The notes beneath the pieces were generated by a model, which was not told where the DNA came from, did not search any database, and worked only from the letters and a program-made list of their open reading frames with translations. Shown one piece after another: positions 1 to 7,871 of a stretch of 64,000 nucleotides of DNA. Position numbers and translations under genes: made by a program. The DNA is from DIGJ01 sp031553075 (GTDB lineage: Bacteria; Bacillota; Clostridia; Lachnospirales; Lachnospiraceae), in NCBI GenBank assembly GCA_031553075.1, contig JAVBLX010000087.1, forward strand, positions 1-64,000, given 5' to 3'. Each line of letters begins with the position of its first letter. Within the stretch, counting starts at the first letter, position 1.

Positions 1-250
1 TTTTCAATATATCTTTGAATACAAAATGCAATTCTTGGCAACTACATCCCCACCCATTAATAATATTTTTACATGCTTCACCTGACTCATAATAAAGAAC
101 ATTATTCAAAAAATTTAATGTTGTATCATAATAAACTTTATTGGTATAAATATTAAAGAGTTTATCTACTCGCTGTTCTATATTACATAGACTATTTATT
201 TCATCTTTATCTATATTCAAATAATTGATTAATTCTGCTATATGATTCAT
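1..250 (-). CDS. Unrecognised Cys-containing protein, N-terminal part
   Basis: The first 83 codons of a gene that runs off the left edge. The start is the ATG at 250, preceded by a clear GGAG ribosome binding site. The visible part is Asn/Ile/Lys-rich, begins MNHIAELINYLNIDKDE, and later contains a GWGCSCQELHF stretch with two close cysteines. I see no acyl-carrier DSL motif and do not recognise the family. It is the last visible gene of the minus-strand operon with the cupin, amidohydrolase and two adenylate-forming enzymes, 45 bp after the cupin. It therefore probably belongs to the same pathway, but its function is unknown. Confidence 0.6.
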   Translation of the reverse strand, partial: MNHIAELINYLNIDKDEINSLCNIEQRVDKLFNIYTNKVYYDTTLNFLNNVLYYESGEACKNIINGWGCSCQELHFVFKDILK

Positions 251-295
251 TATAAAATGCTCCTTGTATCAATACAAATAAGTTATATATCCAAT

Positions 296-658
296 TTACT
301 CGAAAAAATCCTCAAAGTATTGATTTTTTGTTAACATTGCCAATATAATACCACCGTCTTCTCCTGCTATACAATAATGTTTTCTATTTGACTCAATCTG
401 AATGCTTTCACCTTTATAAATATCAAAGCATTCATCATCTATATAGTATTTAAAGCTGCCTTCAATGCAAAATATTTTTTCATATGGGCTATGTTTTTCC
501 TCCATAAGGCTCTGATTTGAAGAAAACTCAATATAAAAAACTAAAATGTCGTTTGTTTCAAAAACAATATAAGTATTAATATCCGTTTTTATATTATTTA
601 TAAAAGATTTTTTAATATGCAATTTAGACTCTTTAAATTTTATAACTCTTAACTTCAT
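296..658 (-). CDS. Small single-domain cupin protein
   Basis: A 120-residue protein with a cupin-like beta-barrel pattern: PYEKIFCIEGSFKYYIDD near residues 58-75, then a GESIQI turn and an RKHYCIAGE strand. It lacks a full set of metal-binding His residues, so it could be a sensor or binding cupin rather than an oxygenase. Its ATG overlaps the stop of the upstream amidohydrolase gene by 4 bp (ATGA), which indicates translational coupling. It has no HTH or other domain. The role is inferred only from context: an accessory or ligand-binding step for the product of the two ligases and the amidohydrolase. Confidence 0.6.
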   Translation of the reverse strand: MKLRVIKFKESKLHIKKSFINNIKTDINTYIVFETNDILVFYIEFSSNQSLMEEKHSPYEKIFCIEGSFKYYIDDECFDIYKGESIQIESNRKHYCIAGEDGGIILAMLTKNQYFEDFFE

Positions 659-1407
659 TTGCGGTTTATCAACCTTTCGATATTCTTGTATAAAATAAAA
701 TCCATTTGGTTTTCACTTAGTTCAAGCATTCTAATTTTTGTTAATTCAACATTAACATTATGGCTAGGTCCCTCAGAGCCAAAAATCAACTTATTTACTC
801 CAACAACAGAAATTGCACTCTTTATTGCAAGAAAAGACCCAACTGAAGTTTCTAGATATATATCTTTATTATCCCTACATAGTTCAACAGCTTCCCAGTC
901 TGCAGACGCAAATCCCATATGACCAATTATAATTACCGGCTGATATTTTTCAGCAATAAACGATAGTGCCTCAATACTTGCTTTAGGGTTCATAGTTAAA
1001 TGAGTATAAACAGGAACTTTTTCTTCATGACTATACTTAAATATTTCAATCATCAACTCTGAATAAAAATCAATTTTACTAATTAAAGGATTTAATTTAA
1101 TCCCAACAAATCCACTATTTATGGCTTCTTTTACATCTTGAATTTCATGAACCTCTGGATCGACCATAAAAAAGCCATAAAATTTGCTAGGATATTTTAC
1201 AAAAGCCTCTCTTATCCAATCATTATTTGGTATAAAATTAAGTAATGGTTCTTTACCCCTCATGAAATCTGCCAGCTTTTTCACATCAAACATATCGCCA
1301 GGGCAAACTACCGTTTTATCAACTCCATATTTATGCATTTGCTCCAAATAATATTCTGTATTACTGCAGTTGCCAATACCCAAATGAGCATGTCCATCAA
1401 TTATCAC
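655..1407 (-). CDS. Amidohydrolase_2 (ACMSD-like TIM-barrel) family protein
   Basis: A 250-residue TIM-barrel metal hydrolase or decarboxylase. It starts with the HxH metal motif (IDGHAHLG), has THLTMNP and IIIGHMGF strands carrying the expected later His residues, and ends the barrel with IFGSEGPSHN, where the family normally has Asp in FGSD. The GTG start at 1407 follows GGGGAGG and overlaps the stop of the preceding ligase gene. Members of this family hydrolyse lactones or amides, or decarboxylate aromatic or conjugated acids. With two acid-activating enzymes in the operon, an aromatic or unsaturated acid substrate is plausible but unproven. The Asp-to-Glu change at the catalytic acidic position is unusual. 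Confidence 0.7.
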   Translation of the reverse strand: MIIDGHAHLGIGNCSNTEYYLEQMHKYGVDKTVVCPGDMFDVKKLADFMRGKEPLLNFIPNNDWIREAFVKYPSKFYGFFMVDPEVHEIQDVKEAINSGFVGIKLNPLISKIDFYSELMIEIFKYSHEEKVPVYTHLTMNPKASIEALSFIAEKYQPVIIIGHMGFASADWEAVELCRDNKDIYLETSVGSFLAIKSAISVVGVNKLIFGSEGPSHNVNVELTKIRMLELSENQMDFILYKNIERLINRK

Positions 1408-2729
1408 TGTAATTCCTCCCCGTTACATATATTAGTCATAAGCACCCTTTCCTTTTCCTTATTACCCATTCCTGTTACATCAATAAATCTGCAACCTTTT
1501 ACTTTTGCAATGCCTAATTTATCTGAAAGTTTATTAAAGTCGAGTATTTCAACATTACATTCAATTCCTAATCTATGTTTTATTTCCTCTTTCACTCTCT
1601 TTTCTAGTTTTTGATTTTCTCTAGTACAATTTAATGCTTTCTCACTTCTAATTGTTAATTTATTATCATCTAAAATTAGTTGATACTCACAGCCCAAGTC
1701 ATTAATTTCAAACAATATTTGCTCAATATCAACGGGAAATATATCTTTACCATTTAAGCAAGTAATATCACTCCGCCTCCCCATAATTTTTAAATATGGC
1801 GTGTCCATTCCACATGAACATTTAGAATAAAACATTCCACAATCTCCTGTATTGTAGCGTATTAAAGGAGCATAAGTCCTATCAAGATTTGTTATAATAA
1901 TGTCACCTAATGTTCCCTCTGGAACATCCTTACCACTTTCATCAACTAGTTCAACAATAATATTTGAAGCCTTTGGAAGATGATAATGATATTGGGGACA
2001 AGAAATAAGTCCAGTATCTAATTCAGTCAATCCATATGTTGAATAAATATCAACACCACCATAAAGATTGTCAATTCTTTTCCATTTTGCATCTGACATT
2101 GTTTCACCAGTAAGAAATATCTTTCTTATTGAGCACCTATCTGCTTCACCACCCATAAAATACATAGCCTCAGCGTATCTCATAATTTCCAAAGGCCTTC
2201 CAACGAGCAATTGTGGCTTCAAATCACAAATTAATTCTATCACTTTTCTTGGTGGGCAAAGAAAGGTTCGAACACTTGCAGGTATAATTACAATTTCTTG
2301 TGATGATAGTGAAAAATGATACTTCAGTCCCATAGGATTCATCTCATATGGCAAAGCCACAATAGCCAATCGAATTCTCGAATTTTTTAAGTTCATCCAG
2401 TGAGATAAAAACTCGCCAAATTTTGATGCCTTTTTCATACTCATATCTGGCATTACCGGCAAAGGGTTACCAGTACTTCCAGTTGTCTCAAAGTATGCAT
2501 CAATGTCGTCAACATTAACACATATGGGCCCGTATGGATACTGATCTTGTATTTCCTCTCTAATAATATATGGTATCTTTTTAATATCAACATAACCCTC
2601 AACAATAGGAATACCTATCCCATATTTTTGCTGATAATATGAAGAGTTTTCATATGCATATTGAAGTAGTTCATTTAATTTGCTAATAATATCTTGCTCT
2701 ATATTTTTATCTAATAAGTTACTAGCCAT
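1404..2729 (-). CDS. PaaK/CapK-like adenylate-forming enzyme (copy 2)
   Basis: A 441-residue member of the phenylacetate-CoA ligase/CapK branch of adenylate-forming enzymes. Visible motifs are FETTGSTGNPLP (P-loop, about residue 80), YSTYGLTELD (the A5-like motif), RYNTGDCG followed by a CSCGMDTPYLKIMGR segment typical of PaaK relatives, and a C-terminal ACT-like lid domain. It should activate a carboxylic acid with ATP, as an acyl-CoA ligase or acyl transferase. The ATG start at 2729 has a GAGGAG site and overlaps the upstream paralogue by 19 bp. The two paralogues are only distantly alike, so they probably handle different acids or successive steps. Confidence 0.8.
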   Translation of the reverse strand: MASNLLDKNIEQDIISKLNELLQYAYENSSYYQQKYGIGIPIVEGYVDIKKIPYIIREEIQDQYPYGPICVNVDDIDAYFETTGSTGNPLPVMPDMSMKKASKFGEFLSHWMNLKNSRIRLAIVALPYEMNPMGLKYHFSLSSQEIVIIPASVRTFLCPPRKVIELICDLKPQLLVGRPLEIMRYAEAMYFMGGEADRCSIRKIFLTGETMSDAKWKRIDNLYGGVDIYSTYGLTELDTGLISCPQYHYHLPKASNIIVELVDESGKDVPEGTLGDIIITNLDRTYAPLIRYNTGDCGMFYSKCSCGMDTPYLKIMGRRSDITCLNGKDIFPVDIEQILFEINDLGCEYQLILDDNKLTIRSEKALNCTRENQKLEKRVKEEIKHRLGIECNVEILDFNKLSDKLGIAKVKGCRFIDVTGMGNKEKERVLMTNICNGEELQ

Positions 2730-3985
2730 TCATCTCCTCTTTCTCCTACGTTATCGACTGACTGTAAAGATTTTAGGGAACCTTCCTGAGCCTTTTTAAA
2801 CAATTCCCTTCTAGACTCTCCAACAGCTACACACTCAATTTCAACGTTTATTTCCAATTCATTTTTAAACATTTCAGTTAATTTTTCTGCTGTACTACCA
2901 AATTCTTCTGAAAATACATCTATATTTAACTTTACATTAGTTTCATTTATTTCAGGCTTATACATACCAGAAGTTGCTTCCAACTTATAGATTACATTTT
3001 CAAAATCGTTTAGGTTATATCTTTTATTGTTAATTATTATTAAATCCTTTAACCTTCCTGTTATTTCTAAAGTAGGTGATGTTCTTCCACACTCACAGTT
3101 TTTCTTGCACATTTTTCCAACATCGCCAGTCCGATACCTAATCTTTGGAGATCCTTCTCTATGAAATGTTGTAATGACTATCTCTCCCCCTACCCCCTCG
3201 TCAACATGTTCAAGTGTCTTGGGATTAATAACTTCAACATAAAAATCATCATTTATATGATTCTTTCCAGAATTACACGTTGCTGTTATCGCACCAAACT
3301 CAGACATACCGTATGTATCGTAAACTTTTACCCCATTAAATAATTTAGAAATCTTTAGTTTTCCTTCTTCTGAGGTTGCCATGCCACATAATTGTACTGC
3401 TCTGAGATTAGTCAATTCATTCATTGATATTCCAAGCATATAAAACATTGTAGTAAACATAAATGGATACGAAGTAATAATAATGGTTGGATTTAGCCTC
3501 CTAATTAAATCTATCTGCTTTCGTATGTTGCACATTTGGTTACCATTATCTGCATTAACCACCATAGCGCCAGCGCTATAAGCTGCCATATGATAATGAA
3601 TACCTGACGTAGTTAGTGCATATGGTAAAGCAATAAAAACTATATCATTATCAGAAAATTTCAAATCTCCATTAGTTCTTCTTATGATATCCCTCTCAAC
3701 ATCTGCTTTAGTATATAACGAGGCAGATCTACTACTCCTGTTTATATCACCACTTGATGTACCAGATGATTCATTGTACGCTACAATGCTTTTTAAGGAA
3801 GCTCCCTTTAGTCCATACGGATAATACCTTTTTACATCTTCTTTTGTTGTAAACGGCAACTCTTTAAATTCTTCAATTGAGGTAATTTTTCCTTCTTTTA
3901 ATACCTTCTTTAAACTCCTTTGATAAAACTCGACATTCTCAATGCTGTATTTAAGTGTTTCATTAATCTTTTCTAATTCATTCAT
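2711..3985 (-). CDS. PaaK/CapK-like adenylate-forming enzyme (copy 1)
   Basis: The first gene of the left operon, 424 residues from the preferred ATG at 3985, which sits 9 nt after AAGGAG. A GTG two codons earlier at 3991 is too close to that site. Motifs are YNESSGTSSGD (P-loop), YDTYGMSEFG, RYRTGDVG followed by CKKNCECGRTSP, and ITGRLKDLI. All are characteristic of PaaK-like ligases. The predicted reaction is ATP-dependent activation of a carboxylate. The operon is clearly more AT-rich than the sugar genes to the right, suggesting separate acquisition. No carrier protein, transporter or regulator is visible within the window. Confidence 0.8.
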   Translation of the reverse strand: MNELEKINETLKYSIENVEFYQRSLKKVLKEGKITSIEEFKELPFTTKEDVKRYYPYGLKGASLKSIVAYNESSGTSSGDINRSSRSASLYTKADVERDIIRRTNGDLKFSDNDIVFIALPYALTTSGIHYHMAAYSAGAMVVNADNGNQMCNIRKQIDLIRRLNPTIIITSYPFMFTTMFYMLGISMNELTNLRAVQLCGMATSEEGKLKISKLFNGVKVYDTYGMSEFGAITATCNSGKNHINDDFYVEVINPKTLEHVDEGVGGEIVITTFHREGSPKIRYRTGDVGKMCKKNCECGRTSPTLEITGRLKDLIIINNKRYNLNDFENVIYKLEATSGMYKPEINETNVKLNIDVFSEEFGSTAEKLTEMFKNELEINVEIECVAVGESRRELFKKAQEGSLKSLQSVDNVGERGDEWLVTY

Positions 3986-4040
3986 AATCACGCTCTCCTT
4001 CTAATATTATAAGTTAGGTAATTGTTGTCAAAACTCTTGA

Positions 4041-4114
4041 TTTTACTAAGCTTTTTTCTAGTTTCTATATAAATTCCCTCTTCGTTTATAATAAAATAAA
4101 GTCACAACAATAAT
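4041..4114 (+). repeat. Decayed IS left end, copy A
   Basis: A roughly 74-bp stretch ending in TTATAATAAAATAAAGTCA just upstream of the decayed transposase at 4141. It matches 4966-5039 in the same orientation with about 80% identity by eye. It is best read as the upstream leader of the insertion sequence. Confidence 0.55.
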
Positions 4115-4140
4115 CTTTTATCAAATAGAGGAGAAAATTT

Positions 4141-4900
4141 ATGTCTAGTAAAAAATACTATCAGATTTCTTTAAAAAGAAACCTTTTCCAATTGTCAGGA
4201 TATGTTCATTGATAATACCCCTTCCTTTTTCAATCTTTTAGAAGAGCATATTGACCTTGACTGATTTTATCCCTTCTGTGTTCATTAACACCTTTTATCT
4301 GGTTCTTAGGCGCAAACGCCTTTATCCTCTTAACAGTTTTCTTGCTACACCCATCCTTCAGAATTTTTTTCTATTCCTTCCGATTCTCTGCTTCTCTTTC
4401 TTTCCATTTACAAGAAATTCCGCACCTTCTGCGGTTTCTCTAAAGTTTCCGATGCTACTCTTTTTACATACTTGAGGCAGGATTTTATTCCTTACATTAA
4501 AATCATGTTTCAAAACATAGTCGATTTTACCAAACCTATCTACCACGCGATTGACTCTTCCCTTGCTAATATCCTTATCTTTGATACTTCTGGTATTGAA
4601 TTTTATGTTTCAGAAAACAATTCTAAAACTCTTAAATTTCTCTTCTATTGGTGATTTATCCGTTTCAAAGCCTGTGATTTCTGATTTCTTCTCTCTTTAT
4701 CAGATTTTTCTCTGATACTTTTTTGGTGGATTCCGCTTTTGATACCATTATATCAGAAGCCTAAAACCATTAGTTGTCTGAAAAAGAGCACAATTGTCAT
4801 AATTCTTTTATGGACTTATTAAAATACACCTACAACCGAGCATTCTATACAAACTCTAAAACAATTCTGAACATTGTTCTTTTTTCTCCTTATATAGCCG
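4141..4900 (+). pseudogene. Decayed DDE transposase
   Basis: Three reading frames must be joined to read a recognisable transposase. In order they give MFIDNTPSFFNLLEEHIDLD (from 4202), a stop, FIPSVFINTFYLVL, then a frameshift, FCGFSKVSDATLFTYLRQDF, IDSSLANILIFDTSGIEFYV (the region of the first catalytic Asp, about 4550-4610), KPVISDFFSLY and FSDTFLVDSAFDTI (the second Asp, about 4700-4750). Numerous stops and frameshifts make it non-functional. The sequence after 4760 is more eroded and the end is approximate. It resembles a DDE transposase family widespread in Lachnospiraceae; I do not assign the IS family. A small start with AGAGGAG at 4141 would give only a short peptide. Confidence 0.75.
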
Positions 4901-4965
4901 AAAGTTATCCACACCGAAGGAGAAAGAAGTTAACAATTATCCGACATTGCAAGTACAAACCCTTC

Positions 4966-5039
4966 ATTTCACTAACTTTTTTCCTGTTTCCATGCAAATT
5001 TTCTCTCTATTTATGATAAAATAAAATCACCACAATAAT
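4966..5039 (+). repeat. Decayed IS left end, copy B
   Basis: A second direct copy of the 4041-4114 leader sequence, with no transposase reading following it. It suggests a second insertion of the same element, almost entirely deleted. Confidence 0.5.
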
Positions 5040-5391
5040 TCCCCAAGTGGCTTACACCCTCATGTCATTAATATTATAAACACGAACATTTATAACTAAT
5101 ATTACATTTTATCCTCGCACAAAAAGAATGTTTTAATAATTCTCCTTTTTTTTTTTTTATTTTTTTCCATTTCCCCTTTTTTTTATAAATTGTTCTTTTT
5201 TTATTTTCACAATGATTATATTTCAGATAAATTACCTTTGTCAATCTTTTTTGCGAAAAACATCAAAAAAAGCCATCGCAAAATTCGACATTTTTCGACA
5301 AATGTTTTATAGCTGTACTATTTCGCAAATATATACAATGAAATTCCAGCATGCTTAATCCAATAAAATGTTCCAATATCTAAGTTAGCAA
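5040..5391. other. Gene-free AT-rich stretch with T-tracts
   Basis: No supportable gene. It contains a run of 13 T at 5146-5158 followed by further T-rich tracts up to about 5200. It separates two unrelated decayed insertion sequences and looks like degenerate intergenic DNA. Confidence 0.5.
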
Positions 5392-5960
5392 GGGGCTGTC
5401 ACACTAAAAATTAGTGTACAACTTTTTTTAAACGGACTTCCAAAAACCTGGCAGTTGGTGTAAAATATGATTATGCTAATTAAAAGCATTTTACATGATA
5501 CTCTGAATCAGAGCGATTATCTTCCTGAGAATGATTCGATACGGTTGCTGGGCCAGTTCATGTATCTTTTGAAGGTGCCCCCCCACTGATCACGCTACTT
5601 TTGCATGTTTTCAAAGAATCATTTCGCACCGTGCTCGGAAATGATTCTAGCTGAGATAACTGGATTTTTATATCAAATTGGTGAAATTTCAGATCATGCA
5701 ATTTTTATTAATGATACCAAAATTGACGCATTTGCAAAAAAAGTAGCAGAGCATTGGTGATTTAAAACAGGATATAGGCTTTCGAAGGTTTTTGAGCAAG
5801 GGAATCCAGAACGTCAAGGCAGAAATCACCTGTCAGGCACTGTATTAATATAATGTGTAAGAAAGAGCGTCTTTTTAGTGAAATAAGTAAGAAAAAACAA
5901 AAAAAATCAAAAAAGCTGCCACACCAACGATTTTTCAATCCTCCGCTGGTGTGACAGCAC
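5392..5960 (+). mobile_element. Internally deleted IS1182-like element
   Basis: Both ends are visible: GGGGCTGTCACAC at 5392-5404 and GGTGTGACAGCAC at 5948-5960, whose reverse complement GTGCTGTCACACC pairs with the left end. Only 569 bp remain, about a third of the usual length of such elements, and the transposase inside is broken. I did not identify a target-site duplication. Confidence 0.7.
5469..5850 (+). pseudogene. IS1182-like transposase remnant
   Basis: The N-terminus reads MMLIKSILHDTLNQS-like, then LPENDSIRLLGQFM. After a stop and frameshift the frame resumes with FAPCSEMILAEITGFLYQIG and IFINDTKIDAFAKK, the segment around the first catalytic Asp of IS1182-type transposases. The middle of the protein is missing. 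The extreme C-terminus, FRRFLSKGIQNVKAEITCQAL, follows directly. Stops and a large internal deletion make it inactive. Confidence 0.75.
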
Positions 5961-5993
5961 TTTCAAAAATTATACAACATAATTTTTATCCTT

Positions 5994-6281
5994 TCAACGC
6001 AACAGTTCCCTTGCGTCTATCAATCCCCAGCCTTGCTTGTCATGAGACATTCCCAGGTCAACTGCCCGGTTTTTAATTCGAATCTTCACTTCCCGGGGCG
6101 TCATGTCCGGAAACTTCTGCAAAAGCAATGCAATCGCCCCTGAAACCACTGGTGTTGACATAGATGTTCCACTTTTACTGGTATACATGGTTCTTGGCTT
6201 ACCGTATATATAGCGATAGTTACAACTGACTATATTACTCCCTGGTGAAACAATATCATAGGCTGTCAAGATAGGACTAAA
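5994..6281 (-). pseudogene. Subtilisin-like (S8) protease, C-terminal fragment
   Basis: About 95 codons carrying the catalytic serine region of an S8 peptidase: IVSPGSNIVS, then SKSGTSMSTPVVSGAIALLL with the active Ser, then the usual C-terminal WGLIDARELL helix. The catalytic Asp and His segments are missing. An apparent TTG start at 6269 has no ribosome binding site, and the frame continues upstream as KFSPILTAYD until it meets the recombinase gene end at 6288. The 5' part of the gene is not found elsewhere in the window. The gene was probably cut by integration or deletion at the edge of the recombinase module. Confidence 0.75.
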
Positions 6282-6287
6282 TTTTTT

Positions 6288-7871
6288 TTATTTTTCTGGT
6301 AATAGTGCCAAAGTGATATCCTGATATTTCCAAACAATTTCAATTCTCTGCCCTTCATAAACAAGTACTTTTTCAATAAGTGCATGTTTCACCTCTTCAG
6401 TCAGTGTTTCTACTTTGGAAGAGTAAGAAGTAATCTCATTTACTTTCTGTTTCACTTCTTCAAGATTCTCCCCTAAATTCAACCTGCTCCACAGTTGTTC
6501 CTTCTTTTCCTCCAACTGAATTATTTGCTGGTCATAGGCATCTTTGTTCTCCAAATAGTCCTCCTTGGAAAAAATACTATCCCGATACTTCTCATACAAG
6601 TTTAGTTTTGAGCGATTAAGTAACTCAAGATTATCCTTTATATCGTTTATCTGTTTCTTCAACTTTAGAGGATTGTCGTCCTCCTTCTCATACTCTGACA
6701 TTTTCACTTTCTCTGACAACAGTAAAGCCTGCATCTTAATAGCCGAAAGAATCGCATTTTCCAATTCCGTTCTCTGAATAAAAATATGATCACAAGCACT
6801 ATCTGCTTCATATCTTCCATAATGACATTTTAATACATCATCCTTCGTCCTGCATTGCAACGTGTGATTACAAATTCCACAAACATAAATCCCCCGGGGC
6901 TTTCTATTTACTCCTTTCCCATAATCCCTCGTACTTTTTTTCCGAATTGCATGGTATAGTTCCTTTGCTATAATTGGCTCATGTGTACCTTCCACCCGAA
7001 TCCAATTTCCCCTCGTTACACATGTATTATTCCCTTTCATACCAGCCGATTCGTGCTGATGAGATACCATTACGCCAGTGTATCTTTCTTCGTCCAAAAC
7101 CCGTTGCAAAATACCTACTGTCCAAAGGCTTTTGTTACCAAGATTAAAACTTTTCTTTTTCCCACGTTTTTGAAATGCATATTCCGAGGGGGTAAGAATA
7201 TTTCTGTCATTCAGTGTTTTTGCTATATCCTTAAGACGCATTCCACCATGACGAAGTTCAAATATTTCTCGTACTACCTGCGCAGATTCCTCATCAATTA
7301 CTAACTTACGTTTATCGCCAGGACAATGCATATATCCATACAAAGGATATCCTGACAAATACTCACCTTTTTCCTGCTTTGCACGAATGACTTTTCTTAC
7401 CTTTACCGATAAATCCCGACTATATAATTCATAGATCAGGTTCTTAAAACCCACATCAATACCACCCGTAGACCCTTTGTACTGTTCACTATCATATCCA
7501 TCATTCACAGAAATAAAGCGAATTCCAAGAAAGGGGAATAATTGCTCCAGATAATCCCCCAATTCAATATAGTTCCTTCCAAACCGAGAAAAATCTTTGA
7601 CAACGATACAATTAACCTCACCCTTCTTTGCCAATTCCATTAATTCCGTGAACCCTGGTCTTTCAAAGTTGACACCAGTATATCCATCATCTACTTTTTC
7701 AATGATAGTACAGGAAGAAAATTCCGGCTTACTTTGGATAAACTCGTAAAGATATGCCCTCTGGCCAGAAACACTGTTGCTTTCTTCTTTCATTTCTGTT
7801 CTTTCCAGATCCCCATCTTCTGATGACAACCGGATGTAAAGTGCAATCACATATCCTTTTCCTTCCTTCAT
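6288..7871 (-). CDS. Large serine recombinase 1
   Basis: A 527-residue site-specific recombinase. The resolvase domain has its nucleophile at Ser16 in YIRLSSEDGD and the conserved KDFSRFGRNYIE helix around residue 92-104. It is followed by a recombinase domain, a Cys-containing zinc-ribbon region beginning YVCGICNHTLQC near residue 330, and a long coiled-coil C-terminus. It breaks and rejoins DNA through a phosphoserine link to move an integrative element. Its ATG overlaps the stop of recombinase 2 by 4 bp. Its 3' end abuts the S8 protease fragment, so the element boundary is probably here. All key residues are intact. Confidence 0.9.
   Translation of the reverse strand: MKEGKGYVIALYIRLSSEDGDLERTEMKEESNSVSGQRAYLYEFIQSKPEFSSCTIIEKVDDGYTGVNFERPGFTELMELAKKGEVNCIVVKDFSRFGRNYIELGDYLEQLFPFLGIRFISVNDGYDSEQYKGSTGGIDVGFKNLIYELYSRDLSVKVRKVIRAKQEKGEYLSGYPLYGYMHCPGDKRKLVIDEESAQVVREIFELRHGGMRLKDIAKTLNDRNILTPSEYAFQKRGKKKSFNLGNKSLWTVGILQRVLDEERYTGVMVSHQHESAGMKGNNTCVTRGNWIRVEGTHEPIIAKELYHAIRKKSTRDYGKGVNRKPRGIYVCGICNHTLQCRTKDDVLKCHYGRYEADSACDHIFIQRTELENAILSAIKMQALLLSEKVKMSEYEKEDDNPLKLKKQINDIKDNLELLNRSKLNLYEKYRDSIFSKEDYLENKDAYDQQIIQLEEKKEQLWSRLNLGENLEEVKQKVNEITSYSSKVETLTEEVKHALIEKVLVYEGQRIEIVWKYQDITLALLPEK

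Noticed and set aside
4251..4654. Short plus-strand frames as separate small genes
   Set aside because: They are consecutive pieces of one frameshifted transposase.
6269..6269. TTG at 6269 as a real start of a small protease-like protein
   Set aside because: No ribosome binding site, and the frame remains open upstream; the piece lacks two catalytic residues of the S8 family.
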